Source: Paenibacillus dakarensis (GTDB taxonomy: Bacteria; Bacillota; Bacilli; Paenibacillales; Paenibacillaceae). Taken from it: a DNA stretch of 64,000 nt. Position numbers and translations under genes: made by a program. Shown here in pieces: positions 45,051 to 55,174 of this stretch. How positions within the stretch are numbered: the stretch's first letter is position 1; every line of letters begins with the position of its first letter. The notes under the pieces are model-generated. The model saw only the letters and a program-made list of their open reading frames with translations, was not told where the DNA came from and ran no database searches. The DNA lies in contig NZ_CDSE01000040.1 in assembly GCF_001373415.1 (NCBI RefSeq), positions 1-64,000 of the forward strand, given 5' to 3'.

Positions 45051-45929
45051 TTATTCCTTTACAGCGCCCAGCACGATGCCTTTGACAAAGTACTTTTGCA
45101 GGAAGGGATACACAAGCAGAATAGGCAGCGCACCAATGAAGATTTGAGCCGACTTGACCGTTTTGTTCGAGATGTTTTCCAGATCACGTCCAGAGGAAGA
45201 CAGCTGGGTCGCATCAATCTGAACTAATATCGTCTGAAGGAAGGTCGACAATGGGTATTTATCCGACTGTGACAGATAGATCAGCCCGTCGAACCAGGAG
45301 TTCCAATGGGTTACCATCGTAAACAGGGACAGCGTAGCCACCGCAGGCAGGGAAATCGGCAAAAAGATCTGAAATAATATCCTGAAATGACCGGCTCCGT
45401 CGATGAGTGATGCTTCCTCCAGCTCACGGGGAATGCCGCGGAAAAAGCTCATCATAAGGACGAGCAGCCATACGTTGATTGCAGACGGCAGTATAAGAGC
45501 CCAAAGAGAGTTCATAAGGCCCAGCTTCTGTACGACGATATAGGTCGGAATCATGCCCCCGCTGAACAGCAGTGTAATGATGAAAAACCAGGCGTAGAAC
45601 GGTCGCGTACGGAAGGAGGAATTATGCTTGGACAGCGGGTAGGCTGCCAGGAAGACAACCAGCATCCCAAAAGCTGTACCGATTACGGTCCGCTGCACGG
45701 CTACGACGAGAGAGCGCAGAAAGTCCGGGTTGTTGAGTGTTTTTTTGTAGGCATCAAAGGTAAAATCAACAGGCAGCAGCCCGATCAGATTGGCATTGGC
45801 CGGCGCTTTTCCGCTTAATGAGACAGCCAGCGTATGGACGAGGGGCAGCAGGCAGATAAAGCCGATGAACGCCAGAAGAGCATAGTTGAACACGCTGAAC
45901 GTGCGGTAGGATCTTGTTTTATAGTACAT
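45051..45929 (-). CDS. Carbohydrate ABC transporter permease, LplC type
   Basis: This is a 292-residue membrane protein with six hydrophobic segments, the EAA-loop L-E-E-A-S-L-I-D-G-A and the C-terminus F-L-Q-K-Y-F-V-K-G-I-V. It lies 15 bases after its LplB-type partner, in the same minus-strand unit. The matching solute-binding gene lies divergently on the other side. No ATPase gene is linked. Confidence 0.9.
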   Translation of the reverse strand: MYYKTRSYRTFSVFNYALLAFIGFICLLPLVHTLAVSLSGKAPANANLIGLLPVDFTFDAYKKTLNNPDFLRSLVVAVQRTVIGTAFGMLVVFLAAYPLSKHNSSFRTRPFYAWFFIITLLFSGGMIPTYIVVQKLGLMNSLWALILPSAINVWLLVLMMSFFRGIPRELEEASLIDGAGHFRILFQIFLPISLPAVATLSLFTMVTHWNSWFDGLIYLSQSDKYPLSTFLQTILVQIDATQLSSSGRDLENISNKTVKSAQIFIGALPILLVYPFLQKYFVKGIVLGAVKE

Positions 45930-45944
45930 CAGGTGCGCCTCCTC

Positions 45945-46904
45945 CTAGAAGATTCGATAGTTTGCAACCTTGTGGGCGATACGGTAAACCAGAACGACCA
46001 GAACAAGGCTGACTACGGATTTAAACATGCCAATCGCCGCTGAAAAGCTGAGCTGCTGATCCAGGATGCCGACCCGGTAGACGAAGGTATCGATGATGTC
46101 GCCTTTGTCGTATACCATCGGATTGTACAGATTGTAAATCTGGTCAAATCCCCCGCTCAGGATGTTGCTGAGCTCGAGAGTTGCGCAAACCACAATGATC
46201 GGAACGAGGGCAGGAAGTGTGATAAAGAGCGTTTGCTGCCAGCGGTTCGCGCCGTCGACCTCGGCCGCCTCATACAGATTGGGATTGATGCCGGCGAGGG
46301 CGGCCAGATAAATAATCGTTCCGTAGCCGAACTCCTTCCAGATATGACTGAGGACAGCAGTAAAGCGAAACCAGTCGCCGTCGCCCAGAAAGAAGACCGG
46401 GTTCAGACCGAACCATTCCGTCATAATGCGATTGACCAATCCTCCCTGAGGAGACAGCAGATCCACCAGAATACCGCCCAAGATCACCCATGACAAGAAA
46501 TGCGGGAGATAGACGAAGGTCTGAATCGTACGCTTGAATACGGATTTCCGGACCTCATTGAGCATCAGGGCAAAAACGACCGGGACAATAATGATGAATA
46601 CAATCTTGAGAACAGCGATCAGCAGCGTATTCATAATCACCTGGGTGCTGTCCTTGCGTTCAAAGATGGCGGCAAAATGCTCCAGGCCCACCCATTCGGA
46701 ATTGATGAACCCCGTCCAGGGCTTGAAATTTTGAAAGGCCATAACAGAGCCGAACATCGGCAAATAATTGAACAGTAGAGCCAGTACTACCGCGGGCAGC
46801 AGCATGAGATGGAACGCCCAGGTCACTTTGCGGTGACGAAGCAGGCGCTGCCTTTTTTTTACGATGGCTGGGGTCGCGGGAACACTTTCAACATGCACGT
46901 CCAT
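45945..46904 (-). CDS. Carbohydrate ABC transporter permease, LplB type
   Basis: I chose the ATG at 46904 (M-D-V-H-V-E-S-V) because AAGGAT precedes it; a GTG at 46922 lacks a ribosome site. The 319 residues have a basic N-terminal tail, six membrane segments and the EAA-loop Y-E-A-A-E-V-D-G-A. It is the first gene of a two-gene permease unit and is divergent from the solute-binding gene, with about 225 bases of AT-rich promoter DNA between. Confidence 0.9.
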   Translation of the reverse strand: MDVHVESVPATPAIVKKRQRLLRHRKVTWAFHLMLLPAVVLALLFNYLPMFGSVMAFQNFKPWTGFINSEWVGLEHFAAIFERKDSTQVIMNTLLIAVLKIVFIIIVPVVFALMLNEVRKSVFKRTIQTFVYLPHFLSWVILGGILVDLLSPQGGLVNRIMTEWFGLNPVFFLGDGDWFRFTAVLSHIWKEFGYGTIIYLAALAGINPNLYEAAEVDGANRWQQTLFITLPALVPIIVVCATLELSNILSGGFDQIYNLYNPMVYDKGDIIDTFVYRVGILDQQLSFSAAIGMFKSVVSLVLVVLVYRIAHKVANYRIF

Positions 46905-47130
46905 GGCATAACCATCCTTCACTTGTTAGAGTTATCCATAATTCTAGCATGGGTTCCAGGGCATCCAAATAACGGATCATTAACATGGAATACCGTTTTA
47001 TTAACCATTTCAGAAAGAGCACACCGCATATTAATAAAAGCGTATCGGTTGTTAATAATGGATTATTTCTTCTAAGGATAAATGAGTTTAGGATAAGAGA
47101 TAAATTTATTTAGGAAATGAGGGAAGGCAA

Positions 47131-48849
47131 ATGGCAAACCATGTTCGCAGATTTCTTGTAATAGCAATGACAATGCTTCTGGTCTTCGTTACCGTTGTCG
47201 GCTGTTCGGGAGGAGGGGGCGATACTGGAAAAACGGCCGAACCAGTAAAAGCCGAAGAAGGAAAGACCGAACCAGCAAAGGCCGAGGCACCAGATGAGGG
47301 GCTAAAACCCGTCAACGGCAAATTCGATCCGCCTGTCACCATCACGACAGTACGCCGCATGGCCGGGGCTGTACAGTTTAAGAATGGGGAAACTATTGAC
47401 GACAATGTTCATTACCGCTGGGTAAAAGACAATCTGGGCATTGAGATCAAGAATCTGTGGTCCGTGAAAGATTCGAATGGAGCCTATGCCACCAAGCTGA
47501 AACTGGCCCTGTCTTCGAATGAAAAAATGCCGGACGTGCTGTTTGCAAGCGGCCAGGAAGCCCAAATGCTGATCGACTCAGGCAAGTTTATGGAGGTTGG
47601 CGAGCTTTTTGACAAGTATGCAGGAGAAACATGGAAGAAGGCTATGAGTGAAGATCCATCTGTATGGCATGAATTTACGAGGGACGGAAAGCGGTACGGC
47701 ATTCCGAATCTTGATTACGACTACAACAATGATCCTGTCCTCTGGGTCCGCGGAGACTGGATGAAGAAGCTGAATCTGGATCCGCCAAAGACACTTGATG
47801 AATATGAAAAAATGCTGGATGCCTTTACTAACGGCGATCCTGATGGAGACGGACAGAAAAATACGTACGGTGTCTCAACAGGTCTGAAGGATTCATACGG
47901 CGATTCGTTTGGCCTTGGCTGGGTGTTCGGTGCCTATGGCTCCATGCCGTCATTCTGGATTAAGAAAGACGATGGAACCATCGCGTACGGTTCCGTTCAG
48001 CCGGAGATCAAGCAGGGCCTTCAGAAGCTGAAGGAATGGGTTGAGAAAGGCTATATCCCGCAGGAGGCAGGCATCTGGAACGCCGAGAAGGCAGGTGCAT
48101 TTATGTCAGCAGGCAGCGGAGGAACTTTTGCAGGACCTTACTGGTCTGAGGCATGGCCAATGGGAGATCTGACCAAGAATAATCCGGGAGCGGAGCTGAC
48201 GACCTTTACTCTGCCGACAGGACCGGACGGAAAAAGCATGCACTATGGCCGCCATCCATACAATGGCGCATTGTTTATCAATAAAGATATGAAGAATCCG
48301 GAGATTTTCTTCCACTATGCAAATTACATGTTCGATAACGTTGCAGATCCGAAGCCGGGAAGCGAGTTTGAAAATGGCTGGGCCAAGGGCTATGACTGGG
48401 ATATGGTGGACGGCAAGGTTACCTATGACCTTGAAAAGGTTCCAGGCGGCGGCGTACGCGTATTCTTCTACGGTCTGCTGGATCAGGGTCCGCGTATTCC
48501 TTCCCAGAACGTTCAGGCTCTCGTGAAGATTGCCGAATCGGGCAAGGCGGAAACACCATACGAAAAGATCTGGGGCGGCTTCGTTCCACCGATTGAGCTC
48601 CAGTCCGCGACGAATGTATGGAACTCGAGAGAGCATTCCGTCAAAACGGCGTTTACCGGCGGTAAAACGAAAACAATGGAAAGCAAGTGGGACTATCTGA
48701 AGAAGCTCGAGATGGAAACTTACAGCAAAATCGTATTTGGCGGCGAGTCACTGGACTCCTTCGACAAATTCGTTGAGGAGTGGAATAAGCAGGGCGGTGA
48801 GCAGATTACGAAGGAAGTTAATGAATGGTATACCAGCGTTACCCAGTAA
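47131..48849 (+). CDS. Solute-binding lipoprotein of an Lpl-type transporter
   Basis: This 572-residue protein has a lipobox V-V-G-C-S-G-G-G, then a charged Lys/Glu/Ala-rich linker of about 40 residues before the binding domain. N-G-D-P-D-G-D-G-Q-K-N-T-Y is the common motif of this branch. It sits between the divergent permease genes and the YesM/YesN-type genes, so the kinase may sense the same sugar it binds. Having the binding protein on the opposite strand from its permeases is uncommon. Confidence 0.88.
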   Translation: MANHVRRFLVIAMTMLLVFVTVVGCSGGGGDTGKTAEPVKAEEGKTEPAKAEAPDEGLKPVNGKFDPPVTITTVRRMAGAVQFKNGETIDDNVHYRWVKDNLGIEIKNLWSVKDSNGAYATKLKLALSSNEKMPDVLFASGQEAQMLIDSGKFMEVGELFDKYAGETWKKAMSEDPSVWHEFTRDGKRYGIPNLDYDYNNDPVLWVRGDWMKKLNLDPPKTLDEYEKMLDAFTNGDPDGDGQKNTYGVSTGLKDSYGDSFGLGWVFGAYGSMPSFWIKKDDGTIAYGSVQPEIKQGLQKLKEWVEKGYIPQEAGIWNAEKAGAFMSAGSGGTFAGPYWSEAWPMGDLTKNNPGAELTTFTLPTGPDGKSMHYGRHPYNGALFINKDMKNPEIFFHYANYMFDNVADPKPGSEFENGWAKGYDWDMVDGKVTYDLEKVPGGGVRVFFYGLLDQGPRIPSQNVQALVKIAESGKAETPYEKIWGGFVPPIELQSATNVWNSREHSVKTAFTGGKTKTMESKWDYLKKLEMETYSKIVFGGESLDSFDKFVEEWNKQGGEQITKEVNEWYTSVTQ

Positions 48850-48969
48850 CAAAGATGGGAAAATGAAGGTATTCCGGCTCATTTATGCCCGGGCTTACAG
48901 GAATAGCCATGCAGGGTAGGGAATGTTTTTAAAAAATTCTTTTAATACTGCTGCAAGGGCGTGGTAGCA

Positions 48970-50736
48970 ATGGGCATTAAACGTCGACTAACGGTGTTCA
49001 CCAAGGTTGTGGTACTCATTCTGAGTCTCATTCTTCTGATGATGGTGCTGTTCACCGTCTACAACCGGAATACAGTAAAGGTGATCGAGAAGGAAATTGA
49101 GGCCGATCATCTGAACAAGCTGAGGTTTCTGAAAAATGAGCTGGAGGAAAAAGTAAACCAGATCTCGACTAACTCTCTTTTGACAAGCCATGATCCTGCT
49201 ATCCGTGAACTGGAATATCTGAAGCAGTCGGGGAATCGGTTTGACCGCAACAAGTGGACGAATATGATTCTGGACCATATTTCGCTGCAGTCGGGCGTTC
49301 ATGGATGGCGGACGGAGATCAGCGTATACTCCCGCTTGGCGGGAGAGGTCATATCTACCTCCAGCCGCATTCTGCGTTATGATGACGCCGAGCTGCTCGG
49401 GGAAATAAGGAGGGGCTGGCAATATAAACAGGAGGAAGAGGAGGGTGCTGGTACTTTTGTATGGTATTCCGTCAGCCCCGAATCGGCGTACGACAATCCG
49501 GAAAAAGCACGGCTCGTCGTGAAAACCTCCTTTGCCGTGCAGCACATGCAGAGCATGCTGGACCGGTACAAGGCAGATGGACAGGGAGAGCCGCTCCTGT
49601 ATAACCGGGAACTCGGTATTATCGGCAACCGGACACTTGACGAACAGTTCAGGAAAGACATTGCTGTCTATCTAGAGAGCCAGGAGCTGAAGGACGAGGA
49701 AGCTCATATATCCACAAGGTTTAACGATCAGCAGTACCGGATCAGCATGATGCCGCTGTACGGGATGAACTGGTATTTGATCGATTCCATCCCGGTCGAA
49801 AAGATTCTGGAGCCGGTGACGGAATCCCGAAACCAGTTCTACCTGTTTTCGTTTGTGGTGCTGGGCTTCGGCGTTCTCGCCGCTTATATTTTATACCGGC
49901 AGATCCAGGTCCCCATCCGTGAGCTGATGCGAAGCATGTATGGGATTAAAAGAGGGGATTATTCCTCCCGGATAAGCAAGGTCGGTGTCGGGGAATTTTC
50001 CTTCCTCTATCGGAGGTTTAATGATATGGCCTACGAAATCCAGGAGCTGCTGGAGAAGGTTTACGAGGAAAGGCTGCGGTCCCGCGAGGCGGTTCTTAAG
50101 CAGCTGCAGTCCCAGATCAACCCTCATTTTTTGTATAACTGTCTGTTTTATATTAAAAATATGGCGCGGCTGGGCGATGAGGAAGCGGTAGTGGCCATGG
50201 CTCTGAATCTGGGCGAATATTTCCGGTATACAACCCGAATCGCCAAACCCGAGGCTTACCTCCGGGAGGAAATCGAGGTTATTATCAACTATCTGGAGAT
50301 TCAAAATCTCCGGACCAAAAGGTTCTCATACGAGATTGATGTGCCGGAATCGGTCAAAACCCTGGAAATTCCGCGTCTGCTGCTGCAGCCTATCGTGGAA
50401 AATGCGATTATTCATGGCCTGGAGCCTAAGGACGGCCCAGGTCATATCGCCATTCTCGGTGAGGATCTTGGCGAAGAGTACCGGATACAGATCAGCGACA
50501 ACGGCAACGGAATGGATGCCAATACACTGACGAGACTATCGGAAAGACTGGAGCAGACGGACAATCTTGAGAACGCTTCCTTCGGTTTGTGGAATGTGAA
50601 TCAACGGCTCAAGCTGATGTTCGAGGAGGGCTCGGGGCTTCGTGTGTCCTCCGTTCCCGGGGAAGGCACGGTTGTTACCGTGATTTTTCGAGTAAAGGAG
50701 GAGATGAGGCATGTTCAGAATCTTGATTGTGGATGA
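48970..50736 (+). CDS. Sensor histidine kinase, YesM type
   Basis: I chose the ATG at 48970 (M-G-I-K-R-R-L-T) after AAGGG over the GTG at 48961. A transmembrane helix near residues 14-34 and a second near 290-312 enclose an extracellular sensor of about 255 residues. A HAMP segment follows, then the His-kinase box Q-S-Q-I-N-P-H-F-L-Y-N with the phospho-acceptor His near 386, and the ATP-binding motifs P-I-V-E-N-A-I-I-H-G and D-N-G-N-G-M-D. It overlaps the response regulator gene by 26 bases. YesM-type kinases respond to extracellular sugars in Bacillus relatives. Confidence 0.92.
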   Translation: MGIKRRLTVFTKVVVLILSLILLMMVLFTVYNRNTVKVIEKEIEADHLNKLRFLKNELEEKVNQISTNSLLTSHDPAIRELEYLKQSGNRFDRNKWTNMILDHISLQSGVHGWRTEISVYSRLAGEVISTSSRILRYDDAELLGEIRRGWQYKQEEEEGAGTFVWYSVSPESAYDNPEKARLVVKTSFAVQHMQSMLDRYKADGQGEPLLYNRELGIIGNRTLDEQFRKDIAVYLESQELKDEEAHISTRFNDQQYRISMMPLYGMNWYLIDSIPVEKILEPVTESRNQFYLFSFVVLGFGVLAAYILYRQIQVPIRELMRSMYGIKRGDYSSRISKVGVGEFSFLYRRFNDMAYEIQELLEKVYEERLRSREAVLKQLQSQINPHFLYNCLFYIKNMARLGDEEAVVAMALNLGEYFRYTTRIAKPEAYLREEIEVIINYLEIQNLRTKRFSYEIDVPESVKTLEIPRLLLQPIVENAIIHGLEPKDGPGHIAILGEDLGEEYRIQISDNGNGMDANTLTRLSERLEQTDNLENASFGLWNVNQRLKLMFEEGSGLRVSSVPGEGTVVTVIFRVKEEMRHVQNLDCG

Positions 50737-52360
50737 CGAGCCTTCCGTAGTGGATGCCATTACCCACACCATGCCGTGGGAGGAACTGAACATTGAAGAG
50801 GTGCTGTGCGCTTATTCTGCGAGGGAAGCGCTGGCCCTGACCGAATCCCAATTTGTCGATATCGTCATATCAGATATCCGGATGCCGGGCATGGATGGCC
50901 TGGAACTGCTTAAGGAGCTGAGAAGACGTTCCAAACGAAGCCGGTTTATCCTGCTGACCGGGCACGCCGAGTTCGAATATGCCCGTGAGGCGTTTAAATT
51001 ACAGGTTGCAGAATATCTTCTGAAGCCGGTACGCGATGAAGCGCTTATTCAGGCGATACATAACATCACGACTGAGCTTCGGGAAGAATGGATGGCTGTC
51101 AGCTCGCAGCAGCGGACGAGGGATTATCTTAAACAGCATATTCCTGCCTTACGTTCGGAGCTGCTCCGCAATGTGCTGGAAGGACGGACGAATCTCCGTG
51201 AAATGGAGGAGAAAATTCCGGTGCTTAATCTTCCCTACGGTAAAGGGGACGGTGTATATCCCGTCATCATCCGGCTGGAGGATTATGTGCCTGAAGCGCG
51301 CGACCGCTATCTGATGGAATACGCGATCTTCAACATGGCGGAGGAAATTGTAGGTGCATTTTTTGACCTGTGGACGTGCAAGGATGTGCATGATTACCTT
51401 GTCATGCTTGTCCGGGTGAATCCGGGTCATGCCGGAAGCAGTCCGGCCGATTCGGTATCCCGCCTGCTGAGTCAGCTTCAGCATCATGTTCAATATTATT
51501 TGGGCAAAAGCATTTCGATTGTTTACGGCCGCTGTGACAATTTCCCGGCCGATTTGAGGACGGCATACGAGTCCGCTGTACAGACGCTCAGGAGAAGAAT
51601 CGGCGATGACTCCGGCCTTCTGCTGTCATCGATTCTGGCCCAGCCGGAGCCGGAATTCAAGGCGCTGTTTTCTCTGCAGGCGCCTCCGTCCCTAGCGCAT
51701 TTATTTGAAGCGGGACTGTGGGATGAAGCGGTATCCCGGCTGGATGCGATTTTTAAAGAGCTGGAGTCGGGGCCTGTGCAGCTGATCCACTCGGATATTA
51801 TGTCTGAAATTTATCATACGGTTCTTGCCGCCTGCTACCACTATGCACATTCCGCCGGAAAAACTCTGACCGAGGTGCTGGACTGTGAGGGAGAGCCGCG
51901 GTTTCTTCACCCGGCTGAACCGGCCGGGTCTGTGGCCGCCTTGAAGAGATGGGCTTTGGAGGTATGCCGGCGGCTTTCCTGTTCTAACAAGGATGAAATT
52001 ATCGATGCCCGGGCCGCGCTGATCAAGCAGGTTCAAGAGCATATCCATGTCCGACTGGCGGAGGATGTGTCGCTTCAGACGCTGGCAGCCCAGGTGGATA
52101 TGCATCCGGTGTATCTTTCGAAGGTCTATAAGCTGGAGACTGGCGAAGGACTGAAGGAATATCTGCTTCGCGTCCGAATGGAGCGGGCGGTGCATTTGCT
52201 TAAGAACACGGACATGAAGGTTTATGAAATCGCCAATCAGATCGGGTATCTGAATGCGGCTTATTTTATTAAAGTTTTCAAAAAGGAATTTGGTTTAACC
52301 CCTCAAGAATATCGCGATGGAAGTCACGCACAGGAAATCAGGAGGAGTACACATGTCTGA
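50711..52360 (+). CDS. Response regulator with AraC-type output, YesN type
   Basis: The receiver domain has I-V-D-D-E-P at residues 6-11, the phospho-acceptor Asp in V-I-S-D-I-R-M-P-G-M-D-G near 55, and the conserved Lys in L-L-K-P-V. A middle region of about 300 residues is typical of YesN. The C-terminal AraC domain has V-S-L-Q-T-L-A-A-Q-V-D-M and, later, Y-E-I-A-N-Q-I-G-Y with Y-F-I-K-V-F-K-K-E-F-G. It most likely activates the genes that follow and the divergent transporter. Its 549 residues are normal for the family. Confidence 0.92.
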   Translation: MFRILIVDDEPSVVDAITHTMPWEELNIEEVLCAYSAREALALTESQFVDIVISDIRMPGMDGLELLKELRRRSKRSRFILLTGHAEFEYAREAFKLQVAEYLLKPVRDEALIQAIHNITTELREEWMAVSSQQRTRDYLKQHIPALRSELLRNVLEGRTNLREMEEKIPVLNLPYGKGDGVYPVIIRLEDYVPEARDRYLMEYAIFNMAEEIVGAFFDLWTCKDVHDYLVMLVRVNPGHAGSSPADSVSRLLSQLQHHVQYYLGKSISIVYGRCDNFPADLRTAYESAVQTLRRRIGDDSGLLLSSILAQPEPEFKALFSLQAPPSLAHLFEAGLWDEAVSRLDAIFKELESGPVQLIHSDIMSEIYHTVLAACYHYAHSAGKTLTEVLDCEGEPRFLHPAEPAGSVAALKRWALEVCRRLSCSNKDEIIDARAALIKQVQEHIHVRLAEDVSLQTLAAQVDMHPVYLSKVYKLETGEGLKEYLLRVRMERAVHLLKNTDMKVYEIANQIGYLNAAYFIKVFKKEFGLTPQEYRDGSHAQEIRRSTHV

Positions 52361-53678
52361 TATCAAGCTGTATCCCGAACGTCTAACGGAGAGAATAAAA
52401 CCGCTTCACGGAGTCAATAACGGCCCTGTAACCTACGGTTCTCTGGTCGATGTCTCGGATTATTTCAAGTCGGCGGGCATTCCGCTTGTCCGTCTTCATG
52501 ACCCGAACTGGCCGCATCCCCGGGAAGTGGACATTCATATTATTTTTCCGGATTTCAGCAAGGATCCGTCAGATCCGGCCAGCTACAACTTTTCGCAGAG
52601 TGACGAATATCTGCGGACGGTGAAAGAGACCGGGGCGCAGATCGTATACCGGCTGGGTGAAAGCATTGAGCATACGAAGAAGAAATATTTTGTTCATCCG
52701 CCGGAGGATTACAGCAAATGGGCTGAAATCTGCATCGGCATTATCCGCCATTACAATGAAGGCTGGGCGGACGGGTTCCACTATGGCATCGAGTATTGGG
52801 AGATATGGAACGAACCGGATTACAGCGTCAAAATGTGGTCGGGTACGCATGAGCAGTACTACGCGTTGTATGAAACCGCCTCGACAGCCATTAAAGCTTA
52901 CAATCCGTCCTTAAAGATCGGCGGACCTGCGGTTGCAAGGCCTACCGCTGATTTTGTCCCTGAGTTTCTGGAATACTGCCGTGCGAGAAAACTCCCGCTG
53001 GACTTCTTCTCCTGGCATACCTATACGGCTGATCCGGACAAAATTGCCCGCCATGCCCATCATATTCGTTCCCTGCTGAATGAGTACGGGTATTCGGAAA
53101 CTGAAAGCCACTTAAATGAATGGAACTATTTAACCGCGGATTTTGCAACGATCTGGGATAAAGGCAATGAGTATTTGCGGAAGGAAACGTTTGACCGGCA
53201 AAAAAATGCGGAGGGCGCTTCCTTCGTCGCGCAGGTGCTTATCTCGCTTCAGGATTTGCCTGTGGATCAGGCGAATTATTATGATGCACAGCCAACTGCG
53301 CTTTTCTGCGGCATGTTCGATTACCACGGAGTACCGCAGAAAACCTATTTTGTCTTCCAGGCTTATGAGCTGCTGCGTGAATTCCCGCACCGGATGCACT
53401 GTGAGGTTTCCGGGGAGATGAACGGTGTGGCGGCACTTGCTGCCGGCGACCGTGAAGGCAATGCTGCAGTGTTGATCAGTAATTTTCATTCCGAGCAAAG
53501 AGAGCTCGAACTTACCTTGGATGGATTCCTGGAGAACACCGGAAGCCGGACGCTGCAGATTTACGCAATCGACGAAGGACATGAGCTGAGCCTGGTGGCT
53601 GAGGAAACGCCTGAGTCGCTTAACCGAACCCTTCATCTGGACCCTTACTCGGTTCTCTTGCTGAGGCTCGGCTCATGA
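52353..53678 (+). CDS. Glycoside hydrolase family 39 enzyme
   Basis: I chose the ATG at 52353 (M-S-D-I-K-L-Y-P) after AGGAGGAG; it overlaps the end of the regulator gene by eight bases. The 441-residue barrel has the acid/base Glu in E-I-W-N-E-P-D and the nucleophile Glu in L-N-E-W-N-Y. A short beta-sandwich ends the protein. GH39 includes beta-xylosidases and alpha-L-iduronidases; the specificity here is unknown. No signal peptide is present, so it works on imported material. Being first after the two-component genes, it is the likely entry enzyme of the operon. Confidence 0.85.
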   Translation: MSDIKLYPERLTERIKPLHGVNNGPVTYGSLVDVSDYFKSAGIPLVRLHDPNWPHPREVDIHIIFPDFSKDPSDPASYNFSQSDEYLRTVKETGAQIVYRLGESIEHTKKKYFVHPPEDYSKWAEICIGIIRHYNEGWADGFHYGIEYWEIWNEPDYSVKMWSGTHEQYYALYETASTAIKAYNPSLKIGGPAVARPTADFVPEFLEYCRARKLPLDFFSWHTYTADPDKIARHAHHIRSLLNEYGYSETESHLNEWNYLTADFATIWDKGNEYLRKETFDRQKNAEGASFVAQVLISLQDLPVDQANYYDAQPTALFCGMFDYHGVPQKTYFVFQAYELLREFPHRMHCEVSGEMNGVAALAAGDREGNAAVLISNFHSEQRELELTLDGFLENTGSRTLQIYAIDEGHELSLVAEETPESLNRTLHLDPYSVLLLRLGS

Positions 53679-55174
53679 AAAGTCCGAAAATCCTGATCGG
53701 CTCCATCATCCAGGAGAGTAATACGTTCAGCTGCCGGATGAGCGATATGGATGACTTTCGCAAGCACAGTCTTTTATATGGCCCGGACCTTCTGGAGCAG
53801 CGGACAGAGAGTGAGCTGCAGGGCTTTATCAAGGAGGCAAGGGAGAGAGGCGCCGGGCTGGTACCGGTCATGGCCGCCAACGCCATCTCTTCCGGACGAT
53901 TCAGCAAACAAGGGGTTGAAGAGCTAACATCGATTCTTTTGGAGCGCTTGCGGGAAGCTGCTGCCTCCGGTGTGGATGGTGTTTATTTTGCTCTTCACGG
54001 GGCGATGGCGGCGGAGGAATGTGACGATGTGGAAGGACATCTGATCCGGATGATCCGCAGTGTGATCGGCGACCTTCCTTTTGTCATTTCGCTGGATTTG
54101 CACGCCAATATCACGCAGGCGATGACGGACAATGTGGATGGGCTGGTCGGCTTCCGCACCTATCCTCATACGGATTTTGCGGAAACCGGAAAACGTGCAG
54201 CCCGTCTCCTCTTCTCGATTCTGGGGAGGGAGAGTAGGCCGGTGGTGAGAATGCGGAAAATCCCGATGATTGTGCCGGCAGAGAACAGCCAGACGACTTA
54301 CGGGCCGTTTGCGGATTTATGGAAAGCAGCGGACCAGGGGGAGGAGTACGGGGACTCTCTTGTCACCTCACTGTTTCCCGTACAGCCCTGGCTGGATGTC
54401 GAAGAGCTCGGCTGTACAGTCGTAACGGTGGGCTGGGATGCAGAACGGGCGGAAGCGGAAGCGGAACGGATTGCGGAGCTGTTCTGGCAGAAGCGCCATG
54501 AATTTGATATTCGGCTGTATACGATGCCGGAAATCGCGGCCATGGCGGATGCCAGGCGGGATGGGGATTTGCCGATGATTCTGTCAGACTCGGCCGACAG
54601 TCCGGGAGCGGGATCATCCGGTGACAGCGGCTATGTGCTGTCTGAACTGATCCGGTTAGGAGTTCCTGACAAGCACCGCTGCCTTCACCTGGTCGTAGAC
54701 CCCGCTGCTGTCGAGACGGCGGTCACGGCGGGTGTCGGATCGGAAGCATCATTCCAGCTTGGCTACTCCCTGTGTCCTGACGGATTGCAAGTCCCGTTGA
54801 CGGGAGTTGTGCGGCGGATTGGCGACGGACGCTTCATGCTTGGAGGAGGCTACGCAAGCGGAACTGAAGCGTTTATGGGCCGCTGTGCTGTTATCGAGAC
54901 AGGAAAACTGTCTGTGCTTGTCTCGGAGCGGCCGACCTTCTCGGGTGATCCTGCGATGTACCGCAGCATGGGGCTAATGCCGGAGGAAGCGGACATCGTT
55001 TTGGTCAAATCGGCCAATCAGTTCCGCGCGGAATACGAAAAGCTGTCCGACCGCATTTATATTCTGGATACACCGGGAAGAAGCCCCGCTAATCTGAAAC
55101 AGCTGAATTACAGGGCGGTTCAGCGTCCTTTTTATCCTTTTGATGATGACTTTGATTGGAGGAACCCGAGATGA
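53675..55174 (+). CDS. M81 family (MlrC-type) metallopeptidase
   Basis: It starts on an ATGA shared with the GH39 stop. The 499 residues match the M81/MlrC family: I-I-Q-E-S-N-T-F-S at the start, then A-L-H-G-A-M-A-A-E-E, L-D-L-H-A-N-I-T and T-Y-P-H-T-D-F-A-E-T-G, which provide the zinc-binding His and Asp residues. D-S-A-D-S-P-G-A-G-S-S-G-D and the C-terminal half complete the family. MlrC opens amide bonds in linearised microcystin; most members have unknown substrates. Within a sugar operon it may remove an amide-linked group from the substrate, which is inference. Confidence 0.85.
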   Translation: MKSPKILIGSIIQESNTFSCRMSDMDDFRKHSLLYGPDLLEQRTESELQGFIKEARERGAGLVPVMAANAISSGRFSKQGVEELTSILLERLREAAASGVDGVYFALHGAMAAEECDDVEGHLIRMIRSVIGDLPFVISLDLHANITQAMTDNVDGLVGFRTYPHTDFAETGKRAARLLFSILGRESRPVVRMRKIPMIVPAENSQTTYGPFADLWKAADQGEEYGDSLVTSLFPVQPWLDVEELGCTVVTVGWDAERAEAEAERIAELFWQKRHEFDIRLYTMPEIAAMADARRDGDLPMILSDSADSPGAGSSGDSGYVLSELIRLGVPDKHRCLHLVVDPAAVETAVTAGVGSEASFQLGYSLCPDGLQVPLTGVVRRIGDGRFMLGGGYASGTEAFMGRCAVIETGKLSVLVSERPTFSGDPAMYRSMGLMPEEADIVLVKSANQFRAEYEKLSDRIYILDTPGRSPANLKQLNYRAVQRPFYPFDDDFDWRNPR

